Source: Alphaproteobacteria bacterium (lineage in GTDB: Bacteria; Pseudomonadota; Alphaproteobacteria; UBA7887). From it: 18,210 bases of DNA. Within the stretch, counting starts at the first letter, position 1. The number at the start of each line of letters is the position of its first letter. The position numbers were made by a program, and so were the translations under genes. The stretch is from positions 1 through 18,210 of the forward strand of contig JANQOH010000365.1 in NCBI GenBank assembly GCA_028289725.1, in the 5' to 3' direction. Shown piece by piece: positions 1 through 6,732 of this stretch. The notes under the pieces are model-generated. The model was not told where the DNA came from, searched no databases, and saw nothing but the letters and a program-made list of their open reading frames with translations.

Positions 1-10
1 CGTCGGGTAA

Positions 11-421
11 TTGAATGCCGCGTCTGCGCCAGCGGAGTGGGGCGCGGATGCGACGAACGGTGCGGGCTTCGACTATGTGTACAACACGCCCGGCGAACCA
101 TCGATCGACGCGTCGGTGCTCGCGGTCAAAGATTTCGGCACCATTCTGGACATACTCGGCCATTTCCCGACCCAACCGGGTTTTCAGGCGAAATGGCTGA
201 CGTTCAAAAGCGTGTTCGCCGGCCGCCCGATCGTGTCCGGCGATCGTGCCGAAGAAGTCGGAGAGATCCTGACCGCCACAGCCGACATGGTCGCGGGCGG
301 CGATTTCCGCCCGCTGGTGGATGAGCGGCAATTCACATTCGACTCTATCGGGGACGCGCATCAAACGGCGGAGCACGGCTCACCCACGGGCAAGGTTGTC
401 GTGACAAATTCGTGGACCTGA
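11..421 (+). CDS. C-terminal part of a zinc-type medium-chain dehydrogenase/quinone oxidoreductase (fragment)
   Basis: The protein reads as the last third of an MDR-superfamily oxidoreductase: a GAD turn after the nucleotide-binding fold, a segment like the usual 'FDYVYDTxG' strand (here FDYVYNTPGEPSIDAS), and a closing 'GKVVVTNSW' that matches the 'GKIVLT' end of quinone oxidoreductases. Such enzymes reduce quinones or enals with NADPH in the cytoplasm and are normally about 310-340 residues; only about 136 are readable here. The frame is closed by a TAA at 8-10, immediately before the TTG at 11, so the missing N-terminal part cannot simply continue off the window in the same frame. Either the gene is a 5'-truncated or frameshifted remnant, or there is a sequence error near the edge. 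The coordinates mark the open frame, not a trusted start. Family assignment is fairly safe; activity is doubtful. Confidence 0.6.
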   Translation: MNAASAPAEWGADATNGAGFDYVYNTPGEPSIDASVLAVKDFGTILDILGHFPTQPGFQAKWLTFKSVFAGRPIVSGDRAEEVGEILTATADMVAGGDFRPLVDERQFTFDSIGDAHQTAEHGSPTGKVVVTNSWT

Positions 422-499
422 CTCGAAGACGTGTCGGCCGCATGTCGCAAAACTGACCGAAACATCAAACTGTCAACGCCAACTCATGGGGCCAAGATC

Positions 500-1132
500 G
501 TGAAACTATATGACTTCGGACCAGCCGCGAATTCCAAGCGCGTGCGCATGTTTCTTGTCGAAAAAGACATCGAATTGCCGGTCGTCGAGCTCAATGTGCG
601 CGACGATGATCAATTCAAAGAACCGTTCACGTCGATGAACCCGTTTCATTGTGTGCCGTTCCTCGAACTCGACGACGGCACGGTGATCGCAGAGTCAATT
701 TCGGTTTGCCGATATCTTGAGGAACTGAACCCGGAACCATCCCTCTTTGGCCGCACACCGGAGGAACGTGCGATCATTGACATGTGGAACCGTCGCGTCG
801 AACTTGACGGCTTCTTGCCCGCGCTTCACGCGACACGCAACGACATACCGTTGTTCGCGGGGCGCGTGGTGCCGGGAACGCGCACCGATCTCCCGCAACT
901 TCCCGCTATGGTCGAACGTGGTAAAGAAATGCTGGACATTTTTCTCGGTCGCCTTGAGCCGCAATTGGCGGACAATGAGTTCATTGCCGGGCCAAATGTC
1001 AGCATCGCCGACATCACCTGTTTCTTCGTCATCAACATGGCGAACCGTTTTGAGATGGGCATAGAGACGCGTTATCCGAACATCCATCGGTGGTTTACGG
1101 CATTTTCCGCCCGTCCAAGCGCCGAAGCGTAG
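500..1132 (+). CDS. Glutathione S-transferase family protein
   Basis: Predicted 210-residue cytosolic glutathione transferase, the usual size. The N-terminal thioredoxin-like domain (about 1-78) begins VKLYDFGPAANSKRVR, with Ser/Asn near residues 11-12 where Ser-type enzymes bind the glutathione thiol. A 'VPFLELDDG' cis-proline turn and 'AESISVCRYLEE' follow, where E-S holds the gamma-glutamyl group. The helical C-terminal domain carries 'GPNVSIADITCFF', the conserved N-capping box (S/T-x-x-D) of the GST fold. The start is taken as the GTG at 500, because the fold begins there and a GGGG stretch sits about 8 bases before it; an upstream GTG at 431 would add 23 residues unrelated to the fold. 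It lies 78 bases after the dehydrogenase fragment and about 30 bases before the next gene, so co-transcription is possible. Substrate unknown. Confidence 0.9.
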   Translation: MKLYDFGPAANSKRVRMFLVEKDIELPVVELNVRDDDQFKEPFTSMNPFHCVPFLELDDGTVIAESISVCRYLEELNPEPSLFGRTPEERAIIDMWNRRVELDGFLPALHATRNDIPLFAGRVVPGTRTDLPQLPAMVERGKEMLDIFLGRLEPQLADNEFIAGPNVSIADITCFFVINMANRFEMGIETRYPNIHRWFTAFSARPSAEA

Positions 1133-1162
1133 TACCCTTGCCGATCCGCGCCAGGCTGGGGG

Positions 1163-2461
1163 ATGGCGATGAAGATTGGCAAGGTGCTCGATTCACTTCT
1201 GTATGTCGGGGCGCCGTTACTGGCTCTGATATTACTCGGTATCGGTCTTGTCGCCTGGTTTGCCGGACACCTGGTATCGCCGGTGCGGATCGGGCTGTAT
1301 GTGGTCGCGCCGGTGGGACTGGCCGCGCTCTTGCTTCTGACCGTGACGGTGTGGCGACGATATCGTTGGCTGATCGTGGCGAACATGGCGGCAGCCAGCA
1401 TCGCGTTAGTTGCGGCGGAAACTTGGCTCGCCTACGAGGAGCTGCGGATCAATATCGCGGCGTACGAAATCACAGAAACGCAACCTGCGATGCATAGCGT
1501 GCAAGTTTGCCCGCGCCAACTCGCCGCCTTGGGCGGACTCGAGACGCCCGAGGGCCCAATTCTCCCGCTCGGCGGTATTGGCCACAGACTCGTTCGTGTC
1601 GCGTTAGCGGATGGCACGCAAGCTGACCTTAAGACCGACCGGTTCGGATTCAATAATCCGGACAACGTCTGGGCCGCCGGAGCGATCGACGTTTTGGTGG
1701 TGGGCGACAGTTTCGCTTTTGGCGCTGATGTCGCGCCCGGACTTGGCTTCGTCGATGTAGTTCGCGAGAATCGCCCGAACACCGTCAATCTCGGATGCGG
1801 CGGCAACGGGCCGTTGAGCGAGTTTGCCGCGCTCGCCGAATATGGGCCGGTCCTGAAACCTAAGTTCGTGGTTTGGAGCTATTACGAAGGCAACGACCTG
1901 ACAAAGGATATTCTCGACGAGATGAGCGCACCGCCGCTCCGCGCTTACTTCGACGACGCGGCTCAGGCGCGACAAGGCCTGATGGACAAGCAAGACGTGA
2001 TTGATCGCGCACTGGAGAAATTCCTGGCCCATGCGTCGGAGAAAACTGGACCGTCTGGGTCGAAACCGAGCCTACGGTGGCAGGACATTGCCTTGTTCCG
2101 CAATCTACGAACGCGGCTTGGCCTGACCTATGGTTTTCGACCCCAAGCACTCGCGGACATGGCTCACATCATATCCGAAAGCAAGGCGCTGACCGAAGGC
2201 TGGGGCGGCACATTGCTATTTCTGTATCTACCGGGTGAAGTTCGGTATCGCACGCCGCTCGGCCGCCTCGACGCAAACGGCTACAAGCACGCCGTCTTGC
2301 AGACTCTGGACCGCCTGGGCGTAAAGACTATCGATGTGGCCTCGGACTTCGATGGCAGGCCCTCGCCCGCCGCGATGTATGCCGGGCATTACACGGAAGA
2401 GGGGTACGCCTTGGTGGCGGACATTGTACTTAGCACACTATCGAGCGAGTCACACGAATAG
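1163..2461 (+). CDS. Membrane-anchored SGNH/GDSL-type hydrolase-like protein
   Basis: 432 residues. Three hydrophobic segments (about 13-35, 41-63 and 68-88) anchor the protein in the inner membrane, and the rest looks like an SGNH hydrolase fold facing the periplasm. The fold is shown by 'VLVVGDSFAFGADV' (nucleophile block, Ser183), 'NLGCGGNGP' (the Gly/Asn oxyanion region, 209-217), 'WSYYEGNDL' (239-246) and a C-terminal 'AGHYTEEGYALVADIV' with His409. The His is usually preceded by Asp (DGH); here it is AGH, so activity may differ. Proteins of this layout are often tied to acetylation or deacetylation of cell-surface polysaccharide, which is inference here. A second ATG at 1169 is equally likely as start: GGGGGA at 1158-1163 is well spaced for it. 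The gene converges on the persulfide dioxygenase gene with a 15-base gap. Confidence 0.75.
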   Translation: MAMKIGKVLDSLLYVGAPLLALILLGIGLVAWFAGHLVSPVRIGLYVVAPVGLAALLLLTVTVWRRYRWLIVANMAAASIALVAAETWLAYEELRINIAAYEITETQPAMHSVQVCPRQLAALGGLETPEGPILPLGGIGHRLVRVALADGTQADLKTDRFGFNNPDNVWAAGAIDVLVVGDSFAFGADVAPGLGFVDVVRENRPNTVNLGCGGNGPLSEFAALAEYGPVLKPKFVVWSYYEGNDLTKDILDEMSAPPLRAYFDDAAQARQGLMDKQDVIDRALEKFLAHASEKTGPSGSKPSLRWQDIALFRNLRTRLGLTYGFRPQALADMAHIISESKALTEGWGGTLLFLYLPGEVRYRTPLGRLDANGYKHAVLQTLDRLGVKTIDVASDFDGRPSPAAMYAGHYTEEGYALVADIVLSTLSSESHE

Positions 2462-2474
2462 GCGTTACCAACGC
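2462..2474. terminator. Small hairpin between convergent genes
   Basis: GCGTT-ACC-AACGC fills the 15-base gap between the stop codons of the SGNH gene (+) and the persulfide dioxygenase gene (-). It could act in both directions, but it is short, has a 3-base loop and no T-tract, so a terminator role is only suggested. Confidence 0.3.
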
Positions 2475-2476
2475 GA

Positions 2477-3517
2477 CTAGCTTGGATTTTCCAGCGGTCC
2501 GTGGGCTTTTTTCCAAGCATCGATACCACCGGCTATGTGGCACGCGCAGCTGAGGCCGGCTTCTTGCGACGCCTGCACGGCCATGGCGCTGCGCTCACCA
2601 AACGCGCAATAAAACACCAACTTACGGCCCGAATCCGACAATTGGCGCAACACGCCGTGGCGGCCAATATTTTCTTCCAGATCCGTGTAGGGCGCGTGCA
2701 CGGAGCCCGGAATTTCACCGTGGCGCTCGCGCTCGGATCGGTCGCGCAAATCGATCAAACTCACATTGTCGGCATCGATGAGCGATAGCGCCGCGTCCAC
2801 GTCCATCGACCAACCACGGCTCTCAATCTCGTCTTGCGACATGCCGACCTTGAGATTGGCCGGCACAGCGACATCCATCATTTTCGGATTGGCGAGATTC
2901 AGATTGTTCATGATCTCGACATATTGATCGACCGAGTCGACCTGAAGCCGGGGATTGTATGCTTTCTCTTCGCCGATGGTACTGACCGTGTCGCCCTTAT
3001 AGTCGTGGCACGGATAGACCAATGTCTCGTCCGGCAGTTTCAATAGCTTATTGAACAGGGAGTCATATTGCATGGCGGGATCGCCATGTTGAAAGTCCGT
3101 CCGGCCCGTACCGCGGATGAACAAGGTATCGCCGGTGAACACGCGGTCGGCCATGATGAAACTGTAGGAGTCATCGGTATGGCCTGGCGTATAGATTGCC
3201 TTGAGCGTGAGGCCTTCGATGTCGATCGTGTCCCCTTCGGCGACGCGCACCGACACCACGTCGGTTTGGCTCTGCTCACCCATAACGGTGACGCAGCGCG
3301 TGCGATCCCGAAGTGCTCCAAGACCGGTGATGTGATCGGCGTGGACATGCGTATCGATGGCCTTGACCAGCTTCAAGTCAAGCTCATCCAGCAACTGGAT
3401 ATACCGATCTACTTTGTCCAGCACCGGATCAATGATCAGAGCTTCGCCGCCTCGCCGGCTCGCAATCAGATAGGTGTAGGTGAAGGACTCGCTATCAAAC
3501 AGCTGTCGAAAGATCAT
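2477..3517 (-). CDS. Persulfide dioxygenase (ETHE1-like) fused to a rhodanese domain
   Basis: 346 residues. Residues 1-225 are an ETHE1-type metallo-beta-lactamase domain: THVHADH (His57, His59, Asp61, His62), 'TPGHT' (His113), 'FTGDTLF' (Asp130) and 'YPCHDY' (His171). ETHE1 enzymes use the His/His/Asp iron site to oxidise glutathione persulfide to sulfite. Residues 240-340 are a rhodanese domain with 'IDLRDRSERERHGEIPGSVHAP' split over the fold and the active-site loop starting at Cys304 (CAFGERS). The fusion resembles described persulfide dioxygenase-rhodanese proteins that couple persulfide oxidation to sulfur transfer, giving a cytoplasmic sulfide-detoxification role. The start is placed at the ATG opening 'MIFRQLFD', where ETHE1 proteins begin; an upstream GTG at 3556 would add 13 unrelated residues. 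Both active sites look complete. No sulfide:quinone reductase or sulfur regulator is visible nearby. Confidence 0.93.
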   Translation of the reverse strand: MIFRQLFDSESFTYTYLIASRRGGEALIIDPVLDKVDRYIQLLDELDLKLVKAIDTHVHADHITGLGALRDRTRCVTVMGEQSQTDVVSVRVAEGDTIDIEGLTLKAIYTPGHTDDSYSFIMADRVFTGDTLFIRGTGRTDFQHGDPAMQYDSLFNKLLKLPDETLVYPCHDYKGDTVSTIGEEKAYNPRLQVDSVDQYVEIMNNLNLANPKMMDVAVPANLKVGMSQDEIESRGWSMDVDAALSLIDADNVSLIDLRDRSERERHGEIPGSVHAPYTDLEENIGRHGVLRQLSDSGRKLVFYCAFGERSAMAVQASQEAGLSCACHIAGGIDAWKKAHGPLENPS

Positions 3518-3612
3518 GCGCTGCGACCCATGTCTCGGTGAAATGACACGCGACACACGGCGGACCGGACCCGGGATTTCGGCCTAGCCAACTGTGCGGC
3601 GGCACGTTCGAG

Positions 3613-4230
3613 CTAATAGGCGCGCACCGCTCTGTCCGCGAGCTTCAATTGACTGAGCAAACGCCGATTTATGACACCGTTGATCGGCAATCCCGCGTCG
3701 CTTTGAAACCGCCGCGCCGCATCGCGCGTCGCCGGGCCGACCACGCCGTCAATCGAGCTTGCATAATAGCCGCGCGCCGACAAATGCTGCTGGACTTCGC
3801 TGATTAGAGCGCGTGACGCACCCGAACGCTCGGGGCTGGCATAGACCTTCGGCAAAGCGAACTTCAAATGATCAAGAAGTTCCTTCGTGGCCAGACCATT
3901 GATCGGCAGACCGGCGTCGCGTTGATATTGTCGAATCGCGCGAACGGTCCGCACACCTGCGATCCCGTCAACCACGCCGGGTCGGTAACCATGGATAGCG
4001 AGTTCCTCTTGAATGCCCCTGACATAGGCGTTCGCCATGGCCGGCGGCATTTGGTCAACTGTGGTCTGGATCGGAACGAAGAGCGGATTTGCTTGATCTG
4101 TCGCCGGCGGCGCGAGGTCGGTCACGATGACCCCCGCTTGCGCACTGGCGGCAAGAAAAATGGAAAGTACCAGAGCAAGCGCCTTAATCCCCGCGGGGCC
4201 AGAGCCCCTGCAAAGCTGCAATTGGGTCAT
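3613..4230 (-). CDS. Exported protein with two peptidoglycan-binding domains
   Basis: 205 residues. A signal peptide (basic start, hydrophobic 'IKALALVLSIFLAASAQA', likely cut after AQA at about residue 32) is followed by two PG_binding_1 domains, at about 70-123 and 142-197. Each shows the family pattern: 'G.....DG..G..T..A...FQ.DAGLPI.G......L'. The repeat pair ends in near-identical 'DAGLPINGLATKELL' and 'DAGLPINGVINRRLL'. No catalytic domain is attached, so it probably acts as a periplasmic cell-wall binding protein or a targeting partner for another protein. The ATG at 4230 is chosen because GGGAGGA lies 4-5 bases before it; the longer frame to 4263 lacks this. The gene sits 95 bases upstream of the persulfide dioxygenase gene on the same strand, with no evident functional link. 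Confidence 0.85.
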   Translation of the reverse strand: MTQLQLCRGSGPAGIKALALVLSIFLAASAQAGVIVTDLAPPATDQANPLFVPIQTTVDQMPPAMANAYVRGIQEELAIHGYRPGVVDGIAGVRTVRAIRQYQRDAGLPINGLATKELLDHLKFALPKVYASPERSGASRALISEVQQHLSARGYYASSIDGVVGPATRDAARRFQSDAGLPINGVINRRLLSQLKLADRAVRAY

Positions 4231-4273
4231 GGCGTCCTCCCACATAGATCTGAACCAAGTCATTCCTACATAA

Positions 4274-4312
4274 GCGTGTCACGCGCACGGCGCAATCATT
4301 TGCGCGCGCAAA
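4274..4312. promoter_or_regulatory. Cluster of dyads upstream of the peptidoglycan-binding gene
   Basis: Three overlapping inverted repeats occupy this stretch: GCGTG-T-CACGC (4274-4284), GCGCAA-TCAT-TTGCGC (4290-4305) and the perfect 14-base palindrome TTTGCGCGCGCAAA (4299-4312). It lies 44-82 bases upstream of the start at 4230 and just after the end of the small ORF on the same strand. It could be an operator for the former or a transcription end for the latter. No T-tract follows in the minus direction. Confidence 0.3.
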
Positions 4313-4353
4313 GCCAATCCACGCCCCGTTCCGGGCGCGCCGGATTCTGGTGT

Positions 4354-4770
4354 TCAGCGACTCGGAAAGTTCGTGAGGAGCCCGTCTTGCCGGGCCGCCG
4401 CGGCAACCTTCTCAGCAACATGCGCATCGACCAGGACCGAATCGCCGTCAAATCTCGTATAGTCGACATATCGCTCGATCCAGGCGCGTGCGGCGGCGCT
4501 GACGGCGCGAATACGCACAACGGAGCCACCGTTTTCGAAAAGGATATCGGTCATTGGCCGGGTCGCCCAACGATTGTCACACGGTTCGACTTGAAGGATA
4601 GGGCGTCGACCGGCGTCTGCGAGGGTCAAGGCCGTCGACAGCATTCTGAAGTTCTTGTGCGAGACACGACAAACGTTGGCATCGCGGCCATCCACGGCCA
4701 TCTGGCATACAACGTGACCGTCGTCACACATTTGCGCATTTGAATCGAAGCGCGGACCGATGACGCCCAT
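4354..4770 (-). CDS. Small unrecognised protein
   Basis: I do not recognise the N-terminal half. If started at the ATG at 4770 (AGGCGC just before it, a poor site) the product is 138 residues. The last 66 residues, beginning MTDILFENGG (ATG at 4554), have a pattern I associate with many short alphaproteobacterial hypothetical proteins: 'RIRAVSAAARAWIERYV' amphipathic helix, a short strand 'GDSVLVD' and a helix 'AEKVAAAARQDGL'. The middle, 'VVCQMAVDGRDANVCRVS', is cysteine-containing and could be a beta-sheet segment. Either the whole 138-residue protein or only the 66-residue tail is real. The frame stays open further upstream to 5058, but that part lies opposite the AMP-ligase gene and is ignored. 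No ribosome binding site decides the start. Confidence 0.45.
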   Translation of the reverse strand: MGVIGPRFDSNAQMCDDGHVVCQMAVDGRDANVCRVSHKNFRMLSTALTLADAGRRPILQVEPCDNRWATRPMTDILFENGGSVVRIRAVSAAARAWIERYVDYTRFDGDSVLVDAHVAEKVAAAARQDGLLTNFPSR

Positions 4771-4956
4771 GCGCCTCGAATGGCGAAGTGAGCCACTACC
4801 ATCCATATTCACAATTGGTGTGTGGCGGTGATGTGAGGCCAAACGATCATTACGAAGAACGAGTCCAAACCGGGCCGCCCTGTTCGACGCCCTAAGATCG
4901 CAACGCAGTCGCGCGTCCGTGCGGGCGCAGGCGCGAATGGATTGGTTTGGCCGCAC

Positions 4957-6258
4957 ATGGCCACCAAGGCCGATGCCGAGACGTTGGCGATGGCCCTGCA
5001 GCTCAGTCAAACCGAATGGTGGGCTCCGGAACGGCTGCGCGGCCAGCAACTGCGGCAAACCGAGGCACTCTTAAGGCATGCGGCGACGACGGTTCGGTTT
5101 CACCGCACGCGGTTGTCCGAGATCATCGGCGCCTTGCCGCCCGGCGGGCTGACAATGGACGTGTTTCGCACACTGCCGATTATGACGCGGACCGACATTC
5201 AGGATGCCGGAGACGCATTGATAAGCCGCGCGCTTCCGGCCGGTCACGGCAAACCTTTCCCGGTTCGCACCTCGGGCTCGACCGGGCGCCCGATCGAGGT
5301 TCTTGGCACCGATATCACGTCACTCTATGCCGGCGCGTTCACCATGCGCGGGCACCTGTGGCACGGACGCGATTTGTCCGCGAAAAACGTTGATATTCGG
5401 ACTGCCAATCTACCCGCGAAAATGATGCGGCGCGCACGATGGTCGGCTATGCCGGGCACGGGCCGGTCCATCCGCATTGATATTGCGTTGTCGATTGATG
5501 AAATCTTCGAGCAATTGATGACCGAAGACCCGACTTATCTCCAGACCTACCCGAACACCTTGCTCGGTTTGGTCGAGCATTCGCTCGAAGTCGGCCGAAA
5601 GCCGCGTTCCCTTCGTGAGGTCCGCGCCTTCGGCGAAGCGCTTGAACCCGATGTTCGTCAAATCATTAGCCAGGCGTGGAATGTTTCGGTTGTCGAAAAC
5701 TATAGTGCGACCGAAATCGGAACCATTGCCCACCAATGTCCCGAGTCAACCAACTTGCACGTCCAATCGGAAGGCGTCTTGGTTGAAATTCTCGACGAAA
5801 CAGGGAATCCGTGTGAACCGTCGCAAACCGGCCGCGTGGTCCTGACCGTGCTGCACAATTTCGCCACGCCTTTGATCCGATACGAGATCGGCGACTACGC
5901 AACGGTTGGCGCGCCCTGTGTCTGCGGGCGCGGGTTGCCGGTGCTGACGCGCGTGATGGGTCGGGAACGCAATCTGTTAGTATATCCCGATGGGCGCAAA
6001 CGTTTCCCCATAATTCGGAATGGCGGCTTTGAGGACATTGCACCGTTTCGACAATGGCAAGTCATTCAGCGAACCGTCGAAAACCTTGAACTCCGCTTGG
6101 TCATGCCGCGACCCCTAACCGACGATGAAGAGAACCGCGTGCGCGCGTTTTTCCTTCGGGAATTCGGCCATCCCTTCAATATCGCGATCGAATATTTCGA
6201 CCACTTGCCGCGCGCGGCGAACGGAAAGTTCGAAGAGTTCCGCTCCGAGGTCAGCTAG
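4957..6258 (+). CDS. PaaK/CapK-family AMP-dependent ligase
   Basis: 433 residues, the normal length for the phenylacetate-CoA ligase/CapK branch of adenylating enzymes. The phosphate-binding loop is RTSGSTGRP (104-112); 'NYSATEIG' (248-255) matches the A5 motif, 'IRYEIGDYA' (307-315) the A7 motif that holds the AMP ribose, and 'CVCGRG' (321-326) the PaaK cysteine segment. 'AANGKFEEFRSEV' near the end supplies the C-terminal Lys region. The protein should activate a carboxylic acid as an acyl-adenylate in the cytoplasm, possibly passing it to CoA. CapK relatives often sit in polysaccharide loci; here no glycosyltransferase or thiolase is adjacent, so the substrate is open. The ATG at 4957 is preferred to the TTG at 4942; neither has a clear ribosome binding site. 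It ends tail-to-tail with the pentapeptide gene, sharing the four bases CTAG. Confidence 0.85.
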   Translation: MATKADAETLAMALQLSQTEWWAPERLRGQQLRQTEALLRHAATTVRFHRTRLSEIIGALPPGGLTMDVFRTLPIMTRTDIQDAGDALISRALPAGHGKPFPVRTSGSTGRPIEVLGTDITSLYAGAFTMRGHLWHGRDLSAKNVDIRTANLPAKMMRRARWSAMPGTGRSIRIDIALSIDEIFEQLMTEDPTYLQTYPNTLLGLVEHSLEVGRKPRSLREVRAFGEALEPDVRQIISQAWNVSVVENYSATEIGTIAHQCPESTNLHVQSEGVLVEILDETGNPCEPSQTGRVVLTVLHNFATPLIRYEIGDYATVGAPCVCGRGLPVLTRVMGRERNLLVYPDGRKRFPIIRNGGFEDIAPFRQWQVIQRTVENLELRLVMPRPLTDDEENRVRAFFLREFGHPFNIAIEYFDHLPRAANGKFEEFRSEVS

Positions 6259-6692
6259 CAACCTGAATCGTCGACCCGGCCATCAGGCATCGTCGTGCCG
6301 CAGAACCGCGTCGCGCGGATAAAGGCCCGCGACAAGTTGGCACCGGTCAAATCGGCGTCGGTCAGGTCTGTGGAAATGAGATTGGCGCCGATCATGCTGC
6401 TGCCCGACAGGTCGGCGCCGCGCAAGTTCGCGCCGGACAAATCGGCGTTCGCAAGATCGGCGTGTGAAAAATCCGCATCTTGCAAGTCGTTCGCACTCAG
6501 GTTCACGCCACGCAGGTCGCAACCCTGACACAGAGCCGGTGCGCTACTTTTGACAGCAGCCTTGACGGCGGCGAGATGCTCCGCCTCCGCCGTCCAAAGC
6601 GGCGCGCCCACTGCCCCCACCGCGCTCAAGAGACAAGCGAGCAACGCTATCTTCGATCTGTCGTGTCCCATCGGTAAACCCAGGCCAAACAT
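6255..6692 (-). CDS. Exported pentapeptide-repeat protein
   Basis: 145 residues. A signal-like N-terminus (basic 'MGHDRSK', hydrophobic 'IALLACLLSAVGAVGA') is followed by about 14-15 consecutive A(D/N)LxX units from residue 58 to 131, for example 'LANADLSGANLRGADLSG'. These stack as a right-handed four-sided beta-helix. The tail 'RFCGTTMPDG' is a common ending of this family, and a CQGC pair precedes the repeats. No molecular function can be read from the repeats. ATG 6692 is chosen because GGGA lies 6 bases upstream; ATG 6671, starting MGHDRSK, is an alternative. The start is about 40 bases from the divergent alcohol dehydrogenase gene, so the two share a promoter region. The open frame continues upstream into that gene but is not credible there. 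Confidence 0.82.
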   Translation of the reverse strand: MFGLGLPMGHDRSKIALLACLLSAVGAVGAPLWTAEAEHLAAVKAAVKSSAPALCQGCDLRGVNLSANDLQDADFSHADLANADLSGANLRGADLSGSSMIGANLISTDLTDADLTGANLSRAFIRATRFCGTTMPDGRVDDSGC

Positions 6693-6732
6693 TCCATTTC
6701 CCGACGCCATCAGTGCATCGTAAGCTTGAACC

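Noticed and set aside
3868..4743. Plus-strand open frame of 291 codons
   Set aside because: It is opposite the peptidoglycan-binding gene and the small minus-strand ORF; composition is Arg/His-rich nonsense with no domain.
4771..5058. N-terminal extension of the small minus-strand ORF
   Set aside because: It runs opposite the start of the AMP-ligase gene, has no ribosome binding site and has low-complexity Arg-rich content.
6295..6528. Repetitive plus-strand frame (S/A/K-rich)
   Set aside because: It is the antisense reading of the pentapeptide repeats, whose period creates long open frames on both strands.
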